This document shows positions 52,646 to 61,833 of a DNA stretch of 64,000 nucleotides, piece by piece. Origin of the DNA: Multifurca ochricompacta (Eukaryota; Basidiomycota; Agaricomycetes; Russulales; Russulaceae); contig WTXG01000003.1 of assembly GCA_022496185.1 (NCBI GenBank), positions 806,001-870,000 on the forward strand. The letters run 5' to 3'. The stretch's first letter is position 1, and each line of letters begins with the position of its first letter. The translations under genes were made by a program, and so were the position numbers. Below the pieces are notes generated by a model. It made no database searches, was not told where the DNA came from, and saw only the letters and a list, made by a program, of their open reading frames with translations.

Positions 52646-55633
52646 CTACGACGCGCTTGCTGCCGACGGTGGCTCGGGGGCAGGTACACCTAAACGGGAC
52701 AAATCCTCGCTAATGACGTCTTTGATATTTCGTATGGACTCTCCCCGGATCACCTTCTTCACCTCTTCCATGTCAAGTGTTTCGTGCTCAATGAGTGCGA
52801 GTGCAAGCTGTACACGTGTACTCGAGTGAGTGAATTAGTTATGTAGACAAAGTACACGCACCCGATGCAGCTCTTGTTGCTTTGATCGGAGAAGAGCAAA
52901 TACCCTGGCTTGGCCAGTTTGTAGCAATCTGTTCGAGGAATAATCATCAACCAGGATTACTTGGGAACTAATGCCAATGGCCCTCACCTCCGTACTTCGC
53001 TCTCCACCTCCTCACGTTTGCTTGCGGAGATGCCCTCTTCTCGGTCGCTAAGATATACTGGACCAATCTTCTCTGAATATCCCCAATTCTACGACCAATT
53101 CCAAGCATCTTCGTGTGGCCACTGCGACATATATAGATGTGTACTCTTACCTTTACCATCCGAGTTGCAGTGGCGGTCGCCTTCCGCAAATCAGACGAAG
53201 CTCCACTCGTGACATTCTCAGCACCAAAGATGAGTTCTTCTGCAACACGACCGCCAAGTGCAACATCTATATCGGCCAAAAATTCCTTCTGCGTGATCAT
53301 CAGTCTATCGTCTTTTGGTAATTGGGATGTCTGTTCGACGACAACTCGCGTCAGCATCTTGGACAGGAGACATGGGGGTGCAGGTGAGACGTACAACTCC
53401 AAGTGCGTGTCCGCGAGGCATACAAGTCACCTTGTGCAAAGGCATCGCACCTTCGGTATAGAGAGCTGTGAGGGCATGACCACCTTCGTGATATGCGGTG
53501 AGACGCTTGACTTTCTCGTCGATGTACGAACTACGCCGTTCCGCCCCCATGACGATGCGATCCTGCGTGTACGACCATGCGTCAGTTCATAATGCAGTTA
53601 CAATGCAGAAACGATGGAGACTTTGGCCCATTCCAAGTGTTTTAGTGCAACTGCCTTGCACTGCTCTTTGGAAGCCTGAATGGCAGCTTGGCTAATTGGC
53701 CGACTGTGAATCATAGAAGACGCAATAAATAATCGTCAAACGTACTTGACCATGTTCTGTAGGTCAGCGCCAGAGAAGCCTGGAGTACCCCGTGCTAAAA
53801 TCATGGGATCGACATCAGAACCAACAACGATTTCCTTCATATGATGAACCAGAATCTGAGCACGTCCACGAATATCAGGTAGCGGGACGGCAATGTGTCT
53901 ATCGAAACGTCCTGGTCGAACGAGCGCTCTTCAAGCCCATCGTCAGGGTCCTCGAGGTGGACTAAATAGATATGGGTAGAGTACGCACTCGTCGAGGGAC
54001 TCAGGGAAGTTAGTGGCAGCAATGACAATAACTCCTTCATCCTGCAAGAATCCGTCCATCTCCACGAGCAACTGATTAAGGGTCTGCTTCATGTACTGCT
54101 GGTCACGAGCGCTGCGCTTGCCGCCGACAGCATCGAGCTCATCAATGAATATTATTGCAGGCTGTTTCTTCCTCGCAGTCGCGAAAAGTTCGCGCACGCG
54201 TTTGGCACCGACGCCCACAAACATCTCGTCAAACTCGGAGCTTTATCTTGTCAGGATACTAATTTACATCGAGGGGTGTAGATGCTCACCCTGACGCAAA
54301 AGGAACGGAACACCAGCCTCGCCAGCAACAGCTCTCGCGAGCATGGTCTTGCCGGTACCGGGTTCACCAGTGAGAAGTACGCCCTTTGGAAGTTTCCCAC
54401 CGAGCTCAGCGAACCTCGATGGGTCCTTCAGAAACGCGACGACGTCTTTAAGCTCCTCCTTGGCCTCGTCGACACCGTGCACGTCACTGAATCGAACAGG
54501 TTTGCTCGATTCATGGGGTTCGAATTCGGATTGGCGGGGAGCAGCTTTGACAAGCCCAGAGTTCTCGACCAGGACGGAAAGTATGGTAAGGATGACTGTA
54601 GATATTCTGAATGGATGGCCGTGCAGGCAGATAGGAATCACGTACAAAAAGTGGCAATGCCAGCAAAGACCAAGAAGCGGGCAAAGCTTGGGATCCACGC
54701 GCCTTTACCTGCCACCAGAGGGGGGAGGTTAAGGGTCATATAGAATGATAGCCTATTAAACCACTCACGTTCTTTGATTATGACATGGACTGGATTCCCA
54801 CTGGCACCCTGGCCGGCACCGAGAGCTGCGAGAAGCTTGGCCATATCCGCAGACAGCGGCTGATCCGGGGAGCCCAACCCAGGTGCGGAGGGAGAAGGAA
54901 GTTCGACGCCCGAACCCGCAATGACGGAAGACGCAATATGTTGACTGCGAGAAGTAGTAGGAATGGACGTCGACGGTACTGACTGTTGTTCTGTTGCCGA
55001 AGGGACTTCGGAGTGTTCCGCTTGAGGTGCGAGAACGGGTGACGGAGAAGTGAGAGGGTGAGCAGCAAGAAGAGATTCACGCCTGCGCACTGCAGGGTTT
55101 ATGGAAGCCTCCTTGCTCGTTTTGAGAAGAGCCTGGAGATAATATTCAAAAGCTTTGTCTGAGTGGAGGAGAGGTGAAGTAGGGTCCTGAAGATTAGCGG
55201 GATGGTGGGTCAACGAGAATATTCCGACGAGTATAGAAAGGCGGGAGAACGAACGAACAAATTCAGTCATCCTCTCCCATCTGTTGATTATGAGCTCGTA
55301 TCCAGGCTGGATATTGGTGTCAGAGAGAGCCTGAAAGAGGACGAGTTGTCTTTCAACGTCATAAGGGTGTGCATTCGCGCCTGCTTCTATCCTTGCTACA
55401 TGAGCTACCGCATGGGGTGAGGGAGTTGGAGAAGGTTTTGATGAGAATATTGAGCCGAAAGAGATGGTACGAGATAAGTTGTGTGAGAGCTGAAATGGAT
55501 GAAGTGGAAAAGAAGAACGGGTAACATGAGAATAAGAAAGCAAATAGGAGATTGTACGAGTTTTATGACCATATGAAGCTCTGAACTGATACTGTATCAC
55601 CGAAGGTACAGTAGACAGTCTGAACCTCAACAT
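52646..55633 (-). CDS. YME1: YME1-type i-AAA protease of the mitochondrial inner membrane
   Basis: An ATP-dependent metalloprotease facing the intermembrane space. A long N-terminal region begins with a presequence ([17 protein letters not shown]) and includes [22 protein letters not shown] membrane segment ([28 protein letters not shown]) follows. The AAA domain has [20 protein letters not shown], Walker [20 protein letters not shown], Walker [13 protein letters not shown], the pore region [16 protein letters not shown] and [23 protein letters not shown]. The protease domain has the zinc motif HEGGH ([16 protein letters not shown]) and [14 protein letters not shown] [22 protein letters not shown]. 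One net -1 break at 54298-54301 (A run on the plus strand) falls between VPFLF and ASGSEFDEMF. The other exons join cleanly, and the stop is at 52646. Confidence 0.95.
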
Positions 55634-55732
55634 GGCCGAAGCGTTGAGAGTTGAGGGGTTGAGGTTGAGAGAATGAAAATGAGAGTAGTGAGGATGACGG
55701 TGAGGGTGAGAGGCTTAACCCTCGCGCGTCTC

Positions 55733-56904
55733 ATGTCTTCCTCCTCTACCACCACCGCCGACGTACGTTCTTTACTCACTTTACTCTCTCAGACTTGCAC
55801 AAATTCTATCAATTCTATCAAAATCAAAACCAATACAATCTCAAATTTAAACAAGACCCAACTTTCAACTCTGCGTTTTGATTTTATCTCTCTTCTTTCC
55901 GTCCTTTATTCAAACACAACTAAACTCTCCATCGCCCTTAATCCCTCAAATCCTACCTATTCTGCTGCTATCACTCCTCTCAAGGACTTAATAATCCATT
56001 CATCTACCCTCGCCTCTAACGCATCATATTTTCTTCCCAATGTCCATGGTCGCGCTCTCACAGCCGAAGTACATTCCACAGCAAAGAGCATACTCACCGC
56101 TCTTCAAGACCTTGTACACGCACACCACTCCCTCCTCATCAGCCTCGCGAACAACGATGGTGACTCTGTTCCTGAAAAAGAAACATATCTTTCCAAAACG
56201 GCCATAGTTCACGAGCTCATCACACAAGCCAAGGCTGACCAACCCCAAGGACTCTCCACATCCAATCTAATAGCCGTCCGAAAACGTTGGCGCGAGCATT
56301 CCGATATCATTGCCGATGCAGAAAAAATGCTTGAGATCGAGGCCTTCCCTTCAGATCACCCCGATGACGATGGCTTTGACGACGGTTGGGGTGATCCCGA
56401 GCTCGATCTTGGCGGCTCAGACAAGCAGAGCCCAGAGCAGATAGAACTCGCAAAGAGAGTGCGCACTCTCTGCCCTTCCCATACCCAACCCCTTTGACGG
56501 TACCCCCTACTTTCTGTCAGATTTTGGTTGTCGTGCAGCGAACATCGGCACTCTTTAATGATATTTGCAGTACCCTCCTGCTTCCTTTACGCTCATCGGG
56601 CCAGGCATCACCACCAAATGTCCTGTTTGACGACTTGCTGGATTCGGCCCCCCCACTCGTAGCTGCCGTTGACGAACTGGCCACACAGATATATGATACC
56701 CCGGATGTCCCATCTCATCTAGACGAAGGGCGCGATGGATTTGCTCGCGCCCTCACCGCTGTTATTAGTGCTGTAGAAGCTATCGGGAAAGGGAGGGAGG
56801 ACTCACGGCCGTCAAGTGAGATGGGCAGTAAGGCGTATTTTATTGAGCAGTTCACACGATTGAACGTGGCCGTCCAGTCTGTGCAATGGGCCATCCTGGA
56901 ATGA
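55733..56904 (+). CDS. Cyclin-D1-binding-protein 1 / GCIP-like protein
   Basis: A two-exon gene encoding a mostly helical protein of about 370 residues. The N-terminal part (VRSLLTLLSQTCTNSINSIK, FDFISLLSVLYSNTTKLSIA) and the C-terminal part (LVVVQRTSALFNDICSTLLL, DELATQIYDTPDVPSHLDEG, YFIEQFTRLNVAVQSVQWA) resemble fungal members annotated as cyclin-D1-binding protein 1 / GCIP family. An acidic linker (SDHPDDDGFDDGWGDPELDL) lies between. The intron (about 56460-56520) has GT-AG borders. I chose the ATG at 55733; an in-frame ATG at about 55673 sits closer to the divergent YME1 start and would add a basic N-terminus. The family call is tentative; the cellular role in fungi is unclear. Confidence 0.65.
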
Positions 56905-57257
56905 CAGAGGCATTTATCGATGGAGCCCACCGCCCCACCAAACACACCGCCCTCATTCTCGTATAAAAACCAACCGTTGTTACATTCACAGGTATTGTGA
57001 GGTAAGTACTACGAAAGTAAGTGTCCGAAGTCCATTAGATTTACTGTTCGTAAGTGTCTGTTCAACTCGTATCTCCCTAGCGGGAGGACAATCAAAAGAA
57101 AAAAAAACGTCAAGGCAATTCGTCAAATGGAACGTCCGTTTGTCGCCATGAAGTGAGGGAAGGAGATGAGATATATCGCAATATCCAACCGAACATAAAA
57201 TGTCTGTCTGAAAGGGTCATCCAAAGAAAGTCAGAAGTGGTATCTCCTGGGGCACAT
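56905..57257. other. Convergent intergenic region
   Basis: About 350 bases between the convergent ends of the GCIP-like gene (plus) and the GH5 gene (minus). It presumably holds both 3' UTRs. There is an A run at about 57099-57108. No gene was recognised. Confidence 0.5.
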
Positions 57258-59571
57258 TCACACGAGGTTTTGCCTCGCGTTTTTCAAAATTTGCTGCACA
57301 CCAGCCTGATCAGTTCTGCGGTGCGCAATATGGTTAGCTGAGTCCATATTCATGCTGCGCATTCTTAGGTGATGACGCACCCAATAATTCCATAACCATC
57401 GTTGGGGGAAACACCCAGTGTTCCTGCTCCGCTCGAACTCTGCACGAATGTTCCATTTGCAGGCTGCAGGTTTTGCGAAGACCACTATGATGATAATAGA
57501 ATGGCGTCAAATCTCGTGGCCAAACTTATGTTATGTCACCGACCTGGTATTGACTTAGTCCACTGAGGCCAGCTTGAATGCCAGCTGTAGGGGTTACAAA
57601 ATCATCAGCAACTCGCGTTCTTTCTGGCACAAACACCAACCTTGTAGCCATGACGCATACGCGGAGTCACGTTGTTGATCAGTGACACCCGTACCGAACG
57701 TACCGAGACTCTGGCCTGCAAGAGAAAAAGATATCGACTCCATCGGGCGACGAAAGGCAATCAAAGACAGTGTAGCTACGGACTTACGCTTTTGATTCTG
57801 CGGTGGAGGTGTCACAACAGGGGAAGTAGCGTTGAAAGGTACGAAAGATTGCAGGTTGACTTGGGTAACAAGACCAAACCCGATGAGCGCCAATGGCTTG
57901 TCGACACTACACAAAGTAGAGCCGACATTGAACGGCTTGATAGGTAGTAGAGGAAATTACTCACGCTTTAGCAGATGCAGCTTGGGCCTGAATCCATGCA
58001 ATACCTTGTTGTACTGTTTCGTTGAGATTGACGCTTGGAGGTGTGAACTGTGTCGCGATGGTCCCATAGCTATTCTGGTCGGGGAACAATTGGAAGGAAC
58101 CAAAATCGATATTTGGAATGCTCAGAATATCTAGGCTGTCCACACCAAAGGACCCGTCGAATGCAGGGCCAACGCCGCTAGTCTGCCTCTTCGCCTCCGC
58201 TATGGGGATCACTTAGCATTAGACAAAGGGGCTGTGGGAATGGGGAAGGGGGAGGGTGGAGGGTGGTGTGAGGGGTACATACGAGATGCCATCCAACGAC
58301 CACGAATTTTCACGCCATCACGAGAGTCCAATGCACGAGGCGCAGCACGCCTTTCCTCGGTGATCATTCGGAGAAGTTTGGAGGGGGTTATACCGCCAGC
58401 CGTGCGCTTACGAGTGCCTCCAGGAGCGGACGACGGCTGAGGGGGAGGCAATGGATTGAAGAATAATTTCGGGCATGAAGGACAGAAGAAGCCGTGATTT
58501 CTAGGTCAGTCGGAAGTCAGAAGCTATATGGACCGAATGAGAAGAATATGGAGATGTACCCCGAGGAAATAAGATGATTGGGATCGATGGAGCGGATGAA
58601 TTTCGCTATATCTGCGTGCCATCGAGTGATGGTGTTCGTGTTGCAGGATTCCGAAGAGGGAAGGGTCGAGTTGCAGCGAGGATCATTAGCTAGCTCCCAT
58701 GCAAGAACGCGAGGATTATTGACGAAGCGCGAGACAACAGCCTGGATATACTGCTCGAAGAACTTCCGGATGGTCTGGTCGGTGTAGAATTCATCATGGG
58801 CCTTTGTGTCACTGAACTCCCGAACGTAAGCATCCATGCCACCTAACATTGAAAGTTTGACTAGTAAGTGGATGTAATTGGACGAACGTGACAACTGACC
58901 GTAGTCGTTGGAAAGGAAATTGCGTGGGAAGGGTGTAGGGGACACCTCATTACGGCGTACGGGAGAGTGAGACGCTGACAGATCCGCAGTGGGGTTCCAG
59001 TTGTTGGTTAAGGAGAGAATGACATGAATGTTTTGCTGCGCAGCAAGTTCAACAAGCTTGTCCAACCGCTGGAGGCCATTGGGGCCGGTGTTGATCGTCG
59101 CGGTCCCGTTTGCAATGAGTTGCAGCCAACTACCCGCTTCGGGAATTGTCGTAACGTCTGCATGAACTAGGAATAAGAAAAAAAGAGGGAAAAGAGATAA
59201 TAAGAGGTTGAGGGGGAAGGATTAGGTCGTACCGTTAAATGCCCAAGTCCTGACCACATTGATACCAGAGGCGGACATGTTGGCAAGGGTATTTGAAATG
59301 TCATCGTCAGAATTGAGGTATGGTAGCCAATAAGCATTGGTACCAATGAAGGAAAACTTGCTGGGAACGGGGAGAAGGGGAGGGGAGGTCAAATATATAA
59401 GGAAGTTTGAATGGGAGACAAAACTTACGAGCCATTAGCAACCAAACCGCCAGGAGAAGCCGTGACGAAAGGAGAACCACTGTTCCTAGGGAGCGTTCGT
59501 GTGGGGGAGGCGAACACAGAAGAAGATGTACTCAAAAGCGAGAGGAGCCAGAAGGAAAGAGAAGGCATCAT
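57258..59571 (-). CDS. GH5 mannanase-like secreted protein lacking both canonical catalytic Glu residues
   Basis: A signal peptide (MMPSLSFWLLSLLSTSSSVFA) precedes a GH5 subfamily 7-like barrel. Visible segments are KFSFIGTNAYWLPYLNSDDD, MSASGINVVRTWAFN, LQRLDKLVELAAQQNIHVIL, YTDQTIRKFFEQYIQAVVSRF, VLAWELANDPRCNSTLPSS, SSGNHGFFCPSCPKLF, GSFGVDSLDILSIPNIDFG, SFQLFPDQNSYG and KPLALIGFGLVTQVNLQSF. In active mannanases the acid/base Glu lies in WELANEPR, which is WELANDPR here, and the nucleophile lies in a (E/L)EEFG-type motif, which is ALIGFG here. A Pro/Arg-rich insert (PPPQPSSAPGGTRKRTAGG and following) lies between the two halves. All exons join in frame, so the changes are real substitutions. 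It is probably secreted; mannan hydrolysis is doubtful. Confidence 0.82.
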
Positions 59572-60044
59572 GACTCTCCTCGTCGAACGTTGATGACACC
59601 CAATAACAACAACGACGACGACGATGACGAAGGAAGGAAGGGAAAGGGAAAACCTAAAAAGCGAAGGAAACGAAACGGACGGCTCCTCTTTAAAGAAGAG
59701 GGAGGACAACCAACAACCCAACAATTTTAATTCAATTCAATTCAATTCGATTCAATAGTCGATCGGTTTGGCCAGTTCAACACGGCATTCGAACCATACA
59801 CGCTAAGCGTTGGGCGCACCACACCCATGATCGACTCTCGACCCAGAGACCCAGGAAATGAGTGACGGGTGATGCGATGAGATGAGATGGTGGTTGGTGA
59901 ATAGTGGGGTTGGGTGGATGGTGAAAGTGAAAAATAAATAAAATAAAATAGCATCATTTAAATGATCGCGGCTGCTGGCGGCCGTTGTCTTGTCGGCGGT
60001 CCGACACTCCGACACTCCGTTTTGTCGTCATCTCATCACTCATC
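59572..60044. promoter_or_regulatory. Divergent intergenic region, GH5-like gene and TPR-type gene
   Basis: About 470 bases between divergent starts. It contains an AATTC/AATTCGATTC short tandem repeat (about 59730-59754), AATAAA-rich sequence (about 59930-59950) and CGACACTCC repeats at about 60002-60018. It likely includes both promoters. Confidence 0.45.
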
Positions 60045-61634
60045 ATGTGGCGGCGGCGAATACCCCAACAAACATTCCCTCCTCTATCCCTTTTTTCGCC
60101 TTCGCGTCATTATTCCAATCTAACAACAACATCCCCTTGGTTCAGGAACCAGTCGAAACGAGATCTCAGTGGTCAACTTCATACAGCACACACACGACAG
60201 CCCTTCACTTTCTTCAACCGCTACGCTAAATGGTGCTTCGTCGCTTTTTCAGCAGCTGGCATTACCCTGCTCTCTGCTGTTGCAGGGACCCACCTTTGGA
60301 TCGAGAAAGTTGAATTCGCTACTGAATCAGACCCAAATTGCGTCAAGTGGGAGTGGGATGTAGAAGCCGAACGATGGGGCCAATCTGAAATGGGAGGCAC
60401 TGACCCATCCTTGGGTTTCATGGCGAGATTCGGTATTCGTAGTGCATGGTTGGAACATCATTGGACCTCTCCAGGAACCTTAAAACAAGTCAACCCTCCC
60501 TTCAACAGATTTGGCACCCTCGATGACCTCGCGCCCATTGAGAGGCGTTTGGAGACCGCTCGCAATTTTCTTGACGGTGTGCTCGATATCGCCCTCCCGA
60601 AAGAGTCAGCCGGTCTCTTACGCCCTCAGACGGTCACCGACATCGTCATTCGTCGCGCTGACATATCAGAACGCATGGGGACTAAAGCGGGTTTGACTGA
60701 AGCACGGTCCGACCTCCAACGCTTATGGGGTCGATTGCCTGCCAAAGGTCCACTTGCGTCACGTATAGCGCTGAAATTGGGAGACCTCAACTTCCGGCTC
60801 GGTGACTCGGACAATGCGCTCGCATGGTGGGCTCGTTGCATTCAAATGACAACCCCCTCCGGAGGAGAATTCGCACAAACAGCCCTCCCTCTTCCCGCGG
60901 TCCCCTCGTCCCCTCCGCCCTCGCCTGCCGGCCAACGCACCCTTGCTTCTGCTCTCGTTTCTCTCTCCGCATTCTATGCAATGTCTGGACAGCTGCGCCA
61001 GGCGCAAGCATTAGAAGAATCTGCACTTGACCTCCTTCGCTCAGTCCGATCTCTTGACTCCTCCCCTTCACCTGCATCCTCGCCGCAAGCACTTCATGCG
61101 TTGTACATCCTTCACCGTTCCTCGTTAATATCAGTTCACTTAGCAGAAGTTCTATATGCGTTAAAAAATCCACCAGCCCAATCAATGAAGTGGCTATCGC
61201 AGGCCGCCCAGTCGTCCGAACAAATTGCTTTTGCACTAGCCGGACTTCCCCTCGTTCATCCAAAGGCACCAGGTTCCAAAATTGCACACCCCCCTAGTCC
61301 AGATGCGCCCCTTCTTCCCGAATACTCAAAGTCCCCGTCCATGAGAAAACCTGCCAAGAGCTTGCTTCGAGATGCACGCCGTTCCGCTACGGAAGCTTGG
61401 AATCTCTTGGGGGTGCTGCATGAAGGGAAGGGAGATATTAAATCCTTGCAAGCATCTCTCGATTGCTATGAGCGTGCTTTGGGATGGGCTGGTGTGACCC
61501 CAAATGGGGTGCATGGGAATGTTAAGGCGGGAGAGGGGATTTTGGAGGTGGAATGGAAGGCCCTGTGGGGGAGTTATAATCGCGTTCGAGAGGCTCTACA
61601 TATGAAGAAGGCTATTGGTGAAAGTCGAAAGTAG
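60045..61634 (+). CDS. Mitochondrial TPR-like protein, intronless
   Basis: A single uninterrupted frame of about 529 codons from the ATG at 60045 (MWRRRIPQQTFPPLSLFSPS), an Arg-rich presequence. One membrane segment follows (WCFVAFSAAGITLLSAVAG). The rest is helical with tetratricopeptide-like pairs: RRLETARNFLDGVLDIALPK, ISERMGTKAGLTEARSDLQR, ASRIALKLGDLNFRLGDSDN, SALVSLSAFYAMSGQLRQAQ and TEAWNLLGVLHEGKGDIKSL. This layout is typical of fungal inner-membrane TPR proteins, but I cannot name the orthologue. Its lack of introns is unusual beside its intron-rich neighbours. No frame break was seen. The upstream in-frame extension (59985-60044) has no ATG. Confidence 0.85.
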   Translation: MWRRRIPQQTFPPLSLFSPSRHYSNLTTTSPWFRNQSKRDLSGQLHTAHTRQPFTFFNRYAKWCFVAFSAAGITLLSAVAGTHLWIEKVEFATESDPNCVKWEWDVEAERWGQSEMGGTDPSLGFMARFGIRSAWLEHHWTSPGTLKQVNPPFNRFGTLDDLAPIERRLETARNFLDGVLDIALPKESAGLLRPQTVTDIVIRRADISERMGTKAGLTEARSDLQRLWGRLPAKGPLASRIALKLGDLNFRLGDSDNALAWWARCIQMTTPSGGEFAQTALPLPAVPSSPPPSPAGQRTLASALVSLSAFYAMSGQLRQAQALEESALDLLRSVRSLDSSPSPASSPQALHALYILHRSSLISVHLAEVLYALKNPPAQSMKWLSQAAQSSEQIAFALAGLPLVHPKAPGSKIAHPPSPDAPLLPEYSKSPSMRKPAKSLLRDARRSATEAWNLLGVLHEGKGDIKSLQASLDCYERALGWAGVTPNGVHGNVKAGEGILEVEWKALWGSYNRVREALHMKKAIGESRK

Positions 61635-61833
61635 TAGACAGGAGGAGGACTCACCGCTCACCGCTCATACCACATGTACATGTGTCAACCCCGGTGTTGA
61701 GATCCGCGGTCTTGTTTCTGCGGCCGATGATGATGAGATTGAGATTGAGAGATTGAGATTGATTTGATTGATATTTCGATTCGATTCGCTATTGATGAAC
61801 TATCTTCCACGTCGTCAACTACCACCGACCCCA

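Noticed and set aside
59407..59730. Plus-strand frames rich in Arg/Lys/Asp opposite the GH5-like gene start
   Set aside because: They are antisense to the signal-peptide exon and to simple-sequence DNA; no family features.
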